Source of the DNA: Actinokineospora bangkokensis
Lineage (GTDB): Bacteria > Actinomycetota > Actinomycetes > Mycobacteriales > Pseudonocardiaceae
Assembly: GCF_001940455.1 (NCBI RefSeq)
Contig: NZ_MKQR01000007.1
Coordinates: 23,378 to 87,377, forward strand
Direction: 5' to 3'
DNA: 64,000 bases
Positions 1-18,119 of this stretch are shown here, piece after piece. A program made the position numbers and the translations under genes. Under the pieces are notes generated by a model. That model was not told the origin of the DNA. It ran no database searches and saw only the letters and a program-made list of their open reading frames with translations. How positions within the stretch are numbered: position 1 is the stretch's first letter; each line of letters starts with the position of its first letter.

Positions 1-46
1 GCTGCACGTGTTCGACGCGGCCACCGGCGAGCGCCTGCCCGACTGA
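1..46 (+). CDS. C-terminal tail of an unidentified protein (cut by window edge)
   Basis: Reading from base 2, the plus strand gives an open frame of 14 residues (LHVFDAATGERLPD) that ends in TGA at 44-46. It would be the 3' end of a gene coming in from the left, convergent with the MFS gene. The fragment is too short to assign a family; the composition is ordinary coding sequence for this genome. It could equally be a chance frame, because the minus-strand MFS frame is also open here. Confidence 0.3.
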   Translation, partial: LHVFDAATGERLPD

Positions 47-1269
47 CCCGCGAACGCCAGGCCCAGCAGGGCGGTGACGGTGAACAGCGCCGGGTAGCCG
101 CCGAGGCTGCTCACCAGCGGCGCGGCGATGACCGGGCCCAGCACGTGCGGCAGCGAGTTGGCGATGCTGATGACGCCGAGGTCGCGGCCGTTGTCCGAGG
201 CGGCGGGCAGCACCTGGGTGATCAGCGCCTGGTCGACCGAGACGTACACCCCGTACCCCAGGCCCAGCAGCACCGCCGAGAGCACGGTGACCGGCCAGGT
301 GGGCCACACCGCCAGCGGCGCCGAGCCCGCCGCGATCACCAGGCCCGCGGCCGTCACCAGCCCCTTGCGGCGGCCGAGGCGGTCGGAGAGCCAGCCGCCC
401 GCGAACGCCGAGACGACGATGCCGGTGGTGTAGATCAGCACGAGCAGCAGCAGGCCCTGCTCGGCGCGCTTGCCGGGGAACAGCGACTCGTAGCGGATCT
501 CGTCGCGCAGGAAGTACAGCAGGTAGAGCGTGCCGGTGGCGTTGCCGAGCTGGATGAGGAACCGGGTGATCCACGCCCAGCGGAAGTCCGCGTGCCGCAG
601 CGCCGCGGCGAAGGAGGCGAAGAACCCGCCCCGGCGCCGCTCAGCCCGCGGGCCCGGGACCGCGGGGGAGTCGGGCACCCACACCAGGAACGGCACCAGC
701 AGCACCAGCACCACCCCGGCGACCAGCGCGTACCCGGCGGACACCGTGCTCACCACGACCGTCACCAGCGCCGTGCCCGCCAGCGTCGCCATCGGCTGCG
801 TCGCCCCGACCCACGCGCTCACCACGCCGCGCTGGTTCTCCGGCACCCGGTCGGGCACCGTGGCGACCAACCCGGCCAGCATGGCGCTCAGCGCCACCTG
901 CACCACGACCCAGCCCACCGCCACACCCGCCACGGAGGACTGGTTGAGCAGCAGGAGCAGACCCGCGGCGGCCAGCAGCGCGCCCCCGGCCACCCACGGC
1001 TTGCGGCGGCCGAACCGCGACGTCGTGCGGTCCGACAGCGCGCCCGCCACCGGGTTCGCCACCACCGCGACCAGCGCGCCGAGGCCGGTCACCAGCCCGA
1101 GCGCGGACTCCTTGCCCTCCGGGGTGATCACGGCGAGCTGCTGGGCGAGCAGCACCTGCACCGGGGTGTAGAGCGCCGTCCACATGCCCAGGCTCGCCAG
1201 CGCCATCCCGGTGACGAACCGGCCGCCCACCCGCGGCGGCGCGGTGGTGGGGGCGGCGACGGCGGTCAC
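1..1269 (-). CDS. MFS transporter (3' end outside window)
   Basis: A GTG start at 1269-1267 overlaps the TGA of the oxidoreductase gene (GTGA), so the two are translationally coupled. The protein begins MTAVAAPTTAPPRVGGRF and shows the alternating hydrophobic segments of a 12-TM major facilitator, with the loop 2-3 signature around GALSDRTTSRFGRRKP and a matching half-repeat SDRLGRRK in the second half. The frame remains open to base 1, so the C-terminus is missing. Gene order (oxidoreductase then transporter) and position at the flank of the biosynthetic cluster suggest product export or precursor uptake, but the substrate cannot be read from sequence. Confidence 0.8.
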   Translation of the reverse strand, partial: MTAVAAPTTAPPRVGGRFVTGMALASLGMWTALYTPVQVLLAQQLAVITPEGKESALGLVTGLGALVAVVANPVAGALSDRTTSRFGRRKPWVAGGALLAAAGLLLLLNQSSVAGVAVGWVVVQVALSAMLAGLVATVPDRVPENQRGVVSAWVGATQPMATLAGTALVTVVVSTVSAGYALVAGVVLVLLVPFLVWVPDSPAVPGPRAERRRGGFFASFAAALRHADFRWAWITRFLIQLGNATGTLYLLYFLRDEIRYESLFPGKRAEQGLLLLVLIYTTGIVVSAFAGGWLSDRLGRRKGLVTAAGLVIAAGSAPLAVWPTWPVTVLSAVLLGLGYGVYVSVDQALITQVLPAASDNGRDLGVISIANSLPHVLGPVIAAPLVSSLGGYPALFTVTALLGLAFAGQSGRRSPVAASNTCS

Positions 1270-2768
1270 GACGCCTCCCCGATGAACGCCGCGGCACGCT
1301 CGCCCACCAGCAGCGCGGGGGCGTGGGTGTTGCCGGTGGTGACCGCGGGGAACACCGACGCGTCGGCCACCCGCAGGCCCTGCACGCCGTGCACCCGCAG
1401 CCGCGGGTCGACCACGGCGTCGGCGTCGATGCCCATCTTGCAGGTGCCGACCTGGTGGTGGTAGGTCGACACCGTGGAGCGCACGTAGTCGACGAGGTCA
1501 CCGGTGCCGGGCAGCGCCTCGACCGAGCCCCACTCCTCGCGCAGCACCGCGGCGGAGCCCACCTCCCGGCACAGCTCGACCGCCGCCACCAGGCGGCGCA
1601 GGTCGGAGTCGGTGCCCAGGGTGTTCGGGTCGATGTCCAGCGGGTCGGCCGCCGAGGCGCCGGTGAGCCGGATCGTGCCGCGCGCGGTCGGGCGCACCAG
1701 CCCGGCCTGGAGCGTGAAGCCCGACATCGGGCCGGACGTGCCCGGCGGGTACATCGGCACCGGGAAGTGCAGCGGCTGCACGTCGGGGGTGGTCAGGCCG
1801 GGGGTGCTGCGCCAGAACAGGTGCGTCTGCGCCGGGCCCAGGCCCTCGCTCGGCCTGCCGGGGTTGCGCTCGGTGGTGAAGATGACCGGCACGAGGACGT
1901 GGTCGTGCAGGTTGCCGCCCACCCCCGGCAGGTCGACCAGCGGGTCGACGCCCACCGCGCGCAGGTGCGCCGCCGGGCCGATCCCGGACAGCATCAGCAG
2001 CTTGGGCGACTCGATCGCCCCCGCGCTGACCACCACCTCCGCCGCCGACGCCGTGCGCACCTGCCCGTCGCGCACGTACTCCACCCCGGTGCAGCGGGTG
2101 CCGTCGAACAGCAGCCGCGAGGCCAGGGCGTCGGTCTCCACCACCAGGTCGGGGTTGTCGTGCACGGGGGAGAGGTAGGCCACCGCCGCGCTGGCCCGCC
2201 TGCCGCCGGAGATCGTGAACTGCACCCGGGACACCCCGTCGGGGGTGCCGGAGTTGTAGTCCGGGTTCTGCTCGATGCCCGTCTGCACCGCCGCGGCGAT
2301 GAGCGCGTCGTGGATCGGGTCGGTGGCGTACTTGCTCAGCACCGGCAGCGGACCGCCCGTGCCGTGCAGGTCCGACGCGCCCGCGTCGAAGTCCTCGATG
2401 TCGCGGAAGGTGGGCAGCACGTCCGCCCACGACCAGCCGTCGTTGCCCAGGTAGGCCCAGTGGTCGTAGTCGGCGGCCGCGCCGCGCGCGTAGATCATCG
2501 CGTTAAGCGAGCTGGACCCGCCCAGCACCCGGCCGCGCGGCCAGTGCAGCTGCCGGGTGGCCGCGTGCGCCTGCGGGGTGGTGCGGTACGCCCAGTCGCG
2601 GGGGCCGAACCACAGCTCACCGAAGCGGCGCGGGTCGTGGATCGTCTCGTCGGTGTCGCGCCCGCCCGCCTCCAGCAGCAGCACGCGGGCGCCGCGGTCG
2701 AGGCAGCGGCGCGCGACCGCGCAGCCCGCTGAGCCTGCGCCGACCACGATCACGTCGTATGTGGACAT
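1266..2768 (-). CDS. GMC-family FAD-dependent oxidoreductase (choline dehydrogenase-like)
   Basis: This 500-residue protein has the complete GMC fold: an N-terminal dinucleotide-binding motif GAGSAGC near residues 11-17, the GMC signature 1 region WPRGRVLGGSSSLN around residues 75-90, and the C-terminal catalytic pair in YHHQVGTCKMG and GNTHAPALL. GMC enzymes oxidise primary alcohols to aldehydes or acids with FAD. It is the first gene of a two-gene unit with the MFS transporter. Because the assembly line downstream ends in a thioester reductase, an alcohol/aldehyde oxidase nearby would be chemically sensible, but this link is inference. A housekeeping choline or alcohol dehydrogenase is the alternative. 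ATG at 2766-2768 with GGAG upstream (5'-AGGAGCACTCCC-ATG). Confidence 0.85.
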   Translation of the reverse strand: MSTYDVIVVGAGSAGCAVARRCLDRGARVLLLEAGGRDTDETIHDPRRFGELWFGPRDWAYRTTPQAHAATRQLHWPRGRVLGGSSSLNAMIYARGAAADYDHWAYLGNDGWSWADVLPTFRDIEDFDAGASDLHGTGGPLPVLSKYATDPIHDALIAAAVQTGIEQNPDYNSGTPDGVSRVQFTISGGRRASAAVAYLSPVHDNPDLVVETDALASRLLFDGTRCTGVEYVRDGQVRTASAAEVVVSAGAIESPKLLMLSGIGPAAHLRAVGVDPLVDLPGVGGNLHDHVLVPVIFTTERNPGRPSEGLGPAQTHLFWRSTPGLTTPDVQPLHFPVPMYPPGTSGPMSGFTLQAGLVRPTARGTIRLTGASAADPLDIDPNTLGTDSDLRRLVAAVELCREVGSAAVLREEWGSVEALPGTGDLVDYVRSTVSTYHHQVGTCKMGIDADAVVDPRLRVHGVQGLRVADASVFPAVTTGNTHAPALLVGERAAAFIGEAS

Positions 2769-2811
2769 GGGAGTGCTCCTGTGTGCCGCTGGTGGGTGCG
2801 GGTGGTGGGGT

Positions 2812-2939
2812 CGCCTCGCCTTCGGCGTTGGCGGGGGAGAGCCGGTTTTCTTGTGGCGGGCTCGATGCGGTGGTCCTGTGTGGCCAGGCCCTTGGGGCGA
2901 TCACGTGCTACCCCAGCCACGCAGGACCACCGCAACGAG
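2812..2939. repeat. Hairpin repeat, short divergent copy (copy C)
   Basis: Between the FabF 3' end and the GMC start lies a dyad whose arms are 2861-2883 and about 2917-2939 (CTCGATGCGGTGGTCCTG against CAGGACCACCGCAACGAG, few mismatches). The centre contains GGCGATCACGTGCTA, close to the GGCGATCATGTGCT core of the two longer copies at 6287-6432 and 26149-26291. The bases before it (from about 2812, GTCGCCTCGCCTTCGGC) also match the bases before the 26-kb copy. Likely a terminator-type or mobile palindromic element; see findings. Confidence 0.6.
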
Positions 2940-2996
2940 CACTGCCGCAGCCGGGCTTCCTGGTTGGTGGGGTGGCGTGAGTGCGGGGTGCCGGTG

Positions 2997-4217
2997 TCAG
3001 GCGGTGAAGACCAGGGCGGCGTTCTGGCCGCCGAAGCCGAAGGAGTTGCTCAGGGCCACGTCGGTCTTCTGGTGGCGGGGGGTGCCGGTGACCACGTCGA
3101 GCTCGACCTTGGGGTCCTGCTCGGTGAGGTTGGCGGTCGGGGGGATGGTGCCGGTCTCGATGGTGAGGATGGTCAGGGCCGCCTCGATGGCGCCCGCGGC
3201 GCCGAGGGCGTGGCCCAGGACGCCCTTGGCGGAGGTGACGGCGGGGCGGCTGCCGAGCAGGTCGCGGACGACCTTGGCCTCCGTCTGGTCGTTGAGGGGG
3301 GTGGAGGTGCCGTGGGCGTTGACGTGGTCGACCTCGTCGGGGGTGATGCCCGCGGTGGCCATGGCCGCGCGGATGGCGGCGGTGGCGCCCTTGCCCTCGG
3401 GGTCGGGTTGGGTCATGTGGTGGGCGTCGGCGGAGGCGCCGTAGCCCGCGACCTTGGCGCGGACGCGGGCGCCGCGGGCGCGGGCGTCGGCCTCTCGCTC
3501 AAGGACGAGGATGCCCGCGCCCTCGCCGACGACGAAGCCGTCGCGGTCGACGTCGAAGGGGCGCGAGGCCGCCGCCGGGTCGTCCGTGCGCTTGGACACC
3601 GCGCCCATCTGGGCGAAGCCGGTGACGATCAGCGGGCTCACGCCCGCCTCGGCGCCGCCGGTGATGACCACGTCGCAGGTGCCCGAGCGCAGCAGGTCCA
3701 GGGCGGTGCCGATGGCCGTGGCGCCCGAGGCGCAGGCGGTGGCGGTGACGAAGTTGGGGCCGGTGGCGCCCAGGTCCATCGCCAGGTGGCCCGCCACCAT
3801 GTTCGGCACCAGCATCGGGATCAGCAGCGGGGACACGGTGGTGGCGCCGGTGCCCAGGAGCTTGGCGTGCTGGGTCTCCCAGGTGGTGACGCCGCCGAGG
3901 CCGCAGCCGATGACGACGCCGACCCGCGCCCCGTCCCACGCCCTGGGGTCCAGGCCGGAGTCGGCGACCGCCTCGCGCGCGGCCACGATGGCCAGCTGCA
4001 CGAAGCGGTCGTGGGACAGCGAGCTGCGCCGCCCCACCAGCTTGTTCGCGTCGAAGCCGGGCACCGTGCAGGCGATGTCGACCGGCAGGCCCGCCAGCGC
4101 GGGGGTGCGCGCGGCCGTGGACACGCCCGCGCACACCCCCGCCCAGCTGGCCTGCGCGCCGATCCCGGCCGCGGTCACCAGGCCGAGGCCGGTGACGGCG
4201 ATGGGCGGCGTGCTCAC
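2997..4217 (-). CDS. Beta-ketoacyl-ACP synthase II (FabF-like)
   Basis: A 406-residue thiolase-fold elongating ketosynthase. The active-site Cys162 lies in TACASG, and the two catalytic histidines are in NAHGTSTPLND and GHALGAAGAIEA, so the Cys-His-His triad is complete. Size and motifs fit single-domain FabF rather than a chain-length factor. The GTG start at 4217 overlaps the ACP stop (GTGA), and the ACP start overlaps the KSIII stop, so KSIII, ACP and FabF are produced together. This is a dedicated acyl-building cassette beside the NRPS/PKS operon. It could make an acyl group or extender precursor for the product, or be a second housekeeping fatty-acid set; the coupling of one KSIII, one ACP and one FabF without a malonyltransferase favours a pathway-specific role. 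Confidence 0.85.
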   Translation of the reverse strand: MSTPPIAVTGLGLVTAAGIGAQASWAGVCAGVSTAARTPALAGLPVDIACTVPGFDANKLVGRRSSLSHDRFVQLAIVAAREAVADSGLDPRAWDGARVGVVIGCGLGGVTTWETQHAKLLGTGATTVSPLLIPMLVPNMVAGHLAMDLGATGPNFVTATACASGATAIGTALDLLRSGTCDVVITGGAEAGVSPLIVTGFAQMGAVSKRTDDPAAASRPFDVDRDGFVVGEGAGILVLEREADARARGARVRAKVAGYGASADAHHMTQPDPEGKGATAAIRAAMATAGITPDEVDHVNAHGTSTPLNDQTEAKVVRDLLGSRPAVTSAKGVLGHALGAAGAIEAALTILTIETGTIPPTANLTEQDPKVELDVVTGTPRHQKTDVALSNSFGFGGQNAALVFTA

Positions 4218-4474
4218 GGGGTCGTCGCCGCCGTGGCCTCCAGCACCTGCGCGGCGATGGCCTCGGCCGCGTGCGCGATGGTGTCGCGCGGGGTGGCGGT
4301 GTCCTCGCTGATCTGCACCCCGGTCTCGGTCTGCACCACGACCAGCAGCTCCACCAGGAACAGCGAGTCCATGTCCAGGTCCTCGAAGGTGGCCTCGGGG
4401 GTGATCTCCGCGCGGTCGACCTCGAACCGGTCGACCAGGATGTCCACCAGCTTGTCGTACATGGGAGTGGTCAC
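4214..4474 (-). CDS. Acyl carrier protein
   Basis: This 86-residue protein has the typical acidic four-helix carrier composition and the phosphopantetheine site DMDSLFLVE, with Ser38 as the attachment residue. The start is GTG at 4472-4474, inside the TGA of the KSIII gene; its stop in turn overlaps the FabF start. The invariant neighbourhood KSIII-ACP-FabF says it carries the chain initiated by KSIII and elongated by FabF. The variant residues Leu-Phe-Leu after the serine are unremarkable. Confidence 0.9.
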   Translation of the reverse strand: MTTPMYDKLVDILVDRFEVDRAEITPEATFEDLDMDSLFLVELLVVVQTETGVQISEDTATPRDTIAHAAEAIAAQVLEATAATTP

Positions 4475-5502
4475 GTGCGCTCCTCGGTTCTCGTGGTGGC
4501 CTGCTCCGGCCAGGTCAGGGTGGTCGATCCCCAGGTCAGCCCGCCGCCGAAGGCGGTGAGCAGCACCCGGTCGCCCGCGCGCAGGCGACCGGCGGCCCTG
4601 GCCTGGTCCAGGGCGAGCGGGATGGAGGCCGCCGAGGTGTTGCCCACCTCGGCGATGTTGGTGATGCTGCGCTCGCGCGGGATGCCGATGTCGTCGGCGA
4701 GCCGGTTGAGGATGCGCAGGTTGGCCTGGTGGCCGACCAGGTGGTCGACCTCGTCCACGCGCCAACCCGCCTGGTCGAGCACGGCGCGCGCGGACTTCGA
4801 CATGTTCCGCACGGCCTGCCAGAACACGCTCTTGCCCGCCATGGCGAAGTAGCGGTCGCCCGGCTCCGGCTCGCGGCCGGACAGCCGCTGCTCGGCGCCG
4901 CCGCCGCGGACGGTGATCAGGTCGACGCCGTCGCCGTCGCTGCCCAGGTCGAACGGTCCGACCGCGCCGGGCTCGCCCGGCTCGCCCGCGCGCAGCACCA
5001 CCGCGCCCGCGCCGTCGCCGAAGATCACCGAGGTGGTCCGGTCGGCCGGGTCGAGGATGCTGGAGTAGGTCTCGGCGCCGATGAGCAGCACCCGGCGCGC
5101 CGCGCCCGCGGCGATCAGCCCGGTGGCGGTGGCCAACCCGTAGATGAACCCGGTGCACACCGCGGCCACGTCGAAGGCGGCCACCCCGGTGAGCCCGAGC
5201 TTGCCTGCCACCACCGGCGCGGTGGCCGGGCACGGCCGGTCCGGCGTCGTGGTGGCCACCACCACGGCGTCCACTTCGGACACCCCGGCGTCGGCGACGG
5301 CGCGCGCGCCCGCGGCGGCGGCCAGGTCGGAGGTGGTGGTGCCGGGGTCGGCCCAGTGCCGCGCGCCGATGCCGGTGCGCGAGCGGATCCACTCGTCGCT
5401 GGTGTCGAGCACCCGGCTCAGCTCGTCGTTGTCGACCCGGCGCGGGGGCAGGTGGCTGCCGGTGCCGCACAGGACCGCGGTGCGGGGCTGCGGTGACGGC
5501 AC
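4471..5502 (-). CDS. Beta-ketoacyl-ACP synthase III (FabH-like)
   Basis: A 343-residue initiating ketosynthase. Cys116 in AAVCTGFIYG is the nucleophile; the His of VGHQANLRIL and the Asn of NTSAAS complete the KSIII Cys-His-Asn triad. FabH enzymes condense an acyl-CoA starter with malonyl-ACP. I chose the GTG at 5500-5502 because GAGAGGGGG lies just before it and because homologous FabH proteins begin near this point; a longer in-frame start at 5550 would add 16 arginine/proline-rich residues without a ribosome site. First gene of the coupled KSIII-ACP-FabF unit. Confidence 0.87.
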   Translation of the reverse strand: MPSPQPRTAVLCGTGSHLPPRRVDNDELSRVLDTSDEWIRSRTGIGARHWADPGTTTSDLAAAAGARAVADAGVSEVDAVVVATTTPDRPCPATAPVVAGKLGLTGVAAFDVAAVCTGFIYGLATATGLIAAGAARRVLLIGAETYSSILDPADRTTSVIFGDGAGAVVLRAGEPGEPGAVGPFDLGSDGDGVDLITVRGGGAEQRLSGREPEPGDRYFAMAGKSVFWQAVRNMSKSARAVLDQAGWRVDEVDHLVGHQANLRILNRLADDIGIPRERSITNIAEVGNTSAASIPLALDQARAAGRLRAGDRVLLTAFGGGLTWGSTTLTWPEQATTRTEERT

Positions 5503-5681
5503 GGGTCCCCCTCTCGGTCGTCTGGTTGTCCCGGCAAGCCTCGTCGCCACCGCTGACGTGGCGGTGACGGCGGGGTGACCGGCGCCCCGCCCCGCCCCCG
5601 CATCACCCCCGCGTCAGCCCGGCGTCAGCGGCGGACCCGATAGTCCCCTTGCCCTGCCGCGCACCTCACCGGGAGTGACCC

Positions 5682-6197
5682 ATGCGGACGTTCCACTCGG
5701 TCGCCGAACTGGCCACCGCCGAGGGCGACGACCTCGGCGCGAGCCCCTGGCACGACGTCACCCAGCACGTCATCGACCTGTTCGCCGAGGCCACCGGCGA
5801 CCGCCAGTGGATCCACACCGACCCCGACCGCGCCCGCACCGGCCCCTTCGGCGGCACCATCGCCCACGGCTACTACCTGCTCTCCGCCCTGCCCACCCTC
5901 CTCGACCAGGTCTTCCGCACCGAAGGCGTCGGCTCGGTCGTCAACACCGGCGTCGACCAGCTCCGCTTCCTGCGCCCGGTCCCCGTGGGCAGCCGCATCC
6001 GCGCCACCGCCCGCCTCGACTCCGTCCGCGTCAGCAGACGAGGCGTCGCCGACCTCGCCGTCGCCGCCACCATCGAGGTCGAGGGCACCCCCGGCCCCGC
6101 CGCCACCGCCACCCTCCACAGCATGGTCCGTCCACCCAGGACCCCCGTTTCCCTCACCCCCCAACCGATTCCAGCCACAGCAACCCCCACCCCATAA
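5682..6197 (+). CDS. MaoC-like (R)-specific enoyl hydratase
   Basis: A 171-residue hot-dog fold protein. The hydratase 2 motif is clear: DLFAEATGDRQWIHTD followed by GPFGGTIAHGYY, containing the Asp/His active-site pair. The family hydrates trans-2-enoyl thioesters to (R)-3-hydroxyacyl thioesters. The last 20 residues are proline/threonine-rich and probably disordered. It is transcribed divergently from the KSIII-ACP-FabF unit across a 179-base spacer, so it may work with that acyl cassette; a general fatty-acid role is the alternative. The ATG at 5682 follows GGGAGTGACCC. Confidence 0.85.
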   Translation: MRTFHSVAELATAEGDDLGASPWHDVTQHVIDLFAEATGDRQWIHTDPDRARTGPFGGTIAHGYYLLSALPTLLDQVFRTEGVGSVVNTGVDQLRFLRPVPVGSRIRATARLDSVRVSRRGVADLAVAATIEVEGTPGPAATATLHSMVRPPRTPVSLTPQPIPATATPTP

Positions 6198-6286
6198 CCC
6201 ATCCCCGAGCGCGAGCGCCCAACCCCACCCAACCCGCTCCCCAAAGAACAGCACCACAACGAACCCGGCGGCCCGGCTACGGGTCT

Positions 6287-6460
6287 GCCCGGGTGGGTGG
6301 TTGTGCTTGACAGGGGAAGGCGATCATGTGCTACCCACGGCCGGGGGGTGGGGCCGAAGGCCTCACCTTTTCCCCACCCCGAGCACATGATCGCCGCAGG
6401 GGCCCCTGTCAAGCAGAACCACCCACCCGGGCACGCCAACAAAATCCCGGATCTTTCAAG
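6287..6460. repeat. Long-hairpin repeat (copy B, inverted relative to copy A)
   Basis: A dyad of about 146 bases. The left arm starts at 6287 (GCCCGGGTGGGTGGTTGTG...) and the right arm ends at 6432 (...CCACCCACCCGGGC). It contains AAGGCGATCATGTGCT on the left and AGCACATGATCGCC on the right, and an inner dyad GGGGTGGGG/CCCCACCCC. About 90 internal bases match the 26-kb copy in inverted orientation almost perfectly. The outer arms differ in sequence yet still pair, which points to selection for the hairpin itself. It lies between the convergent 3' ends of the MaoC and SARP genes, where a bidirectional terminator would be expected. Confidence 0.85.
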
Positions 6461-6484
6461 CTCTGCGCAGCAGAGCTCCCACCG

Positions 6485-7282
6485 TCACCGCACCACCGCC
6501 AACGACCGCACGTCCGGCCACAGCGCCGACGGCAGCAGCAACCCCGGCTCCTGCGCCAGGATCTCCGAGTGCAGCCGCCGCAGCGGCGCCGAGGGCTCCA
6601 GCCCCAGCTCCCCGCCCAGCCAGCTGCGCGTGCGCCGGAACAGCTCCAGCGCCTCGCACTGCCGCCCCGACCGGTACAGCGCCAGCATGAGCAGCTCGCA
6701 GAACCGCTCGCGCAGCGGGTGCTGCTCCACCAGCTGCGTCAGCTCGGCCACCGCGTCGCGCTCGCGGCCGACCAGCAGCCAGGCCGCGGTCAGGTCCTCC
6801 CACACGGTGAGCCTGCGCTCGTCGAACAGCGCGGCGGCGCCGCGGCAGCGCAGGCCGTCGCCCGCGTCGAGCAGCGCCGGGCCGCGCCACAGGCGCAGCG
6901 CCTCGCGGAGCAGGGCGATGGCGCGGTCGGGGTCGGTGCGCACCTCGGCGGCGCCGCGCTCGGCCAGGTCGAGGAAGCGGTTGGCGTCGACCGACTCGGG
7001 GGCGGTGTCGAGCAGGTAGCCGCCGCGCATGGCGCGCAGCCTGCTCTCCCGGCCCGGGGTGTCGATGACCTTGCGCAGCCGGGTGGCGTGCGCCTGCATG
7101 GCGTTGCGGGCGTTGCCGAGGCTGTGGCCCGCCCACAGCTCGTCGGCGAGCTCGCCGTGCGAGATGGCCCGCCCGACGTCGAGCGCCAGCGTGGCCAGCA
7201 GCGCGCGCACCTTGTGCGAGCCGATGCTGCGGCGCTCGCCGTCCACGGTGACCGTCACGGTGCCCAGGATGTCGATCTGCAC
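6485..7282 (-). CDS. SARP-family transcriptional activator
   Basis: 265 residues: an N-terminal winged-helix DNA-binding domain (residues 1-95, VQIDILGTVTVTVDGE... with GELADELW and ATRLRKVID) followed by a bacterial transcriptional activation domain (BTAD, about 100-250, ending GLEPSAPLRRLHSEIL). SARPs switch on antibiotic clusters by binding direct repeats near the -35 region. The GTG start at 7280-7282 follows GAGGAGTGCC; the longer frame from 7342 lacks such a site. It is divergent from the large NRPS/PKS operon across 467 bases, so it is the obvious pathway-specific activator. No TTA codon is apparent. Confidence 0.92.
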   Translation of the reverse strand: MQIDILGTVTVTVDGERRSIGSHKVRALLATLALDVGRAISHGELADELWAGHSLGNARNAMQAHATRLRKVIDTPGRESRLRAMRGGYLLDTAPESVDANRFLDLAERGAAEVRTDPDRAIALLREALRLWRGPALLDAGDGLRCRGAAALFDERRLTVWEDLTAAWLLVGRERDAVAELTQLVEQHPLRERFCELLMLALYRSGRQCEALELFRRTRSWLGGELGLEPSAPLRRLHSEILAQEPGLLLPSALWPDVRSLAVVR

Positions 7283-7749
7283 GGCACTCCTCGAACTCGC
7301 GGCCGCATGCCAGGCCGGGTGTGGTGGGGCTGGGGTGTCCACGGCGGGGCCCGCCGACCACGACGTCGCGCAGCGCCTGCCCCCCGTGCCCGCAATGTTC
7401 TGCGCGGAATTGGCGGGCTGTCAAGCGGTCTTTCGCATTCCATCGCAGAATCGGACTTTTCGCGGAATGGTGTGGCACCCGCCACCGCCCGTTGCGTCAT
7501 CCGCCGCAGCGCGCACCCCCGGACGGACCCAGGGGCCGTAGCCGGAACACCCCTGTGACCGGGGGTTTCCCAGGGGATTCCCCGGGGGTGTGCAGGGTTA
7601 TCCCCAGTGCGACCCAGGGTGTGCCCTGCGGTAGGAATTCGGAGCCCGAAATACCGCGCCCGGTGCCGTGCGCGATTGTTGAGAAAGTCCCGTCGGGCCC
7701 GAGTTCGATTTCTCGCCGATTCGTTCGGCGCCGTACTGCGATCGGAGCA
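7283..7749. promoter_or_regulatory. Divergent control region between SARP gene and biosynthetic operon
   Basis: These 467 bases contain no gene. Two direct copies of CGCGGAAT lie at 7403-7410 and 7461-7468. From 7578 to 7619 there is a dense motif block: TTCCCCGGGGGT (7578-7589), CAGGGTTATCCCCA (7593-7606) and GCGACCCAGGG (7609-7619). All three elements recur in the promoter of the diiron oxygenase gene at 29676-29718, with the third one inverted. The region must drive both the SARP and the operon starting at 7750. No clear -10/-35 pair could be assigned. Confidence 0.6.
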
Positions 7750-8604
7750 ATGGCGATGACACGTGTGGCCCCGGCGGTCGGGAGCACGCCGGTCCCCCGG
7801 CTCGACCACGTGATGGTCCTGCTGGACGCCGAGACCCACCGGGCGGTCGAGGAGACCGCCTTCCTCGCCGAGCGGTTCGGCCGGATCAAGGTCAAGAAGG
7901 CCGACAGCTCGGTCGCCGGGCAGTACTCCACGCTGGGCGTGGCGGGCAACTCCACGCTGGTGGAGCTGTTCGGCGCGGCGCTGCCGAGCGAGGCGCCGCT
8001 GTCGGGCGGGCTGGTCTTCTCCTTCGAGGAGCCCGGGTCCTCGCCCGCGGCCCGCGCGCTGCTCGACGCGCAGGAGTCGGTGGGCTACCACCACGACCTC
8101 GTGCGCCGGGTGGTCGACGGGCACGACGAGCCGCAGCCCTGGTACCACCTGATCAGCGTCGACCTGGGCCAGGCGAACCCGCTGCTGCTCTTCCTCAACG
8201 AGGTCACCCCGGAGTACTACGCCTCGCTGGGCGCCCAGGCGGGCCCCGGGGGCGCGCTGCGCCGGGACTCCTACCTCGACGCCGTGCTCGGCCGCCCGGC
8301 CGCGCCCGGCTCGCTGCTGCGCGACATCGCCGCGGTGACCCTGCTCGTGGGGCCCGAGCGGGCGGCGAAGCTCACCGCCGCGCTCGCCCCGTTCGGCTGG
8401 GTGCCGCGCGGCACCGACCTGGTCGGCCCCGGCCTGACCATCGGCCTGCGCGTCGGCGACTGGCCGCGCGAGCGGGTCGCCGAGGTGCTGCTCGACCTCG
8501 ACCCCACCGCCTGGACCGACGACATCCCGGCCGAGCTGGACTTCGGTCCGCGCTCGCGGCTGGTGTTCGAGGACCCGACCACCGCCAGGTGGCTCTTCAG
8601 CTGA
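7750..8604 (+). CDS. DUF5829-like protein (VOC-type fold suspected)
   Basis: A 284-residue soluble protein beginning MAMTRVAPAVGSTPVPRLDHVMVLLDAETH. The segment LDHVMVLLD and the two-part layout resemble the DUF5829 family, which I recall as a glyoxalase/VOC-like family found in secondary-metabolite loci; no function is established. It is the first gene of the biosynthetic operon, 45 bases before the first NRPS. The start is ATG at 7750, six bases after GGAG; a second ATG at 7756 is possible. Candidate roles are a tailoring metalloenzyme or a binding/resistance protein of the bleomycin-resistance fold, both inference. Confidence 0.6.
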   Translation: MAMTRVAPAVGSTPVPRLDHVMVLLDAETHRAVEETAFLAERFGRIKVKKADSSVAGQYSTLGVAGNSTLVELFGAALPSEAPLSGGLVFSFEEPGSSPAARALLDAQESVGYHHDLVRRVVDGHDEPQPWYHLISVDLGQANPLLLFLNEVTPEYYASLGAQAGPGGALRRDSYLDAVLGRPAAPGSLLRDIAAVTLLVGPERAAKLTAALAPFGWVPRGTDLVGPGLTIGLRVGDWPRERVAEVLLDLDPTAWTDDIPAELDFGPRSRLVFEDPTTARWLFS

Positions 8605-8649
8605 CAGCCCGGCCCGCCACCCGAGAAGACCTGGAGCGCTGACGCCCCC

Positions 8650-18115
<9,466 letters not shown>

Positions 18116-18119
<4 letters not shown>

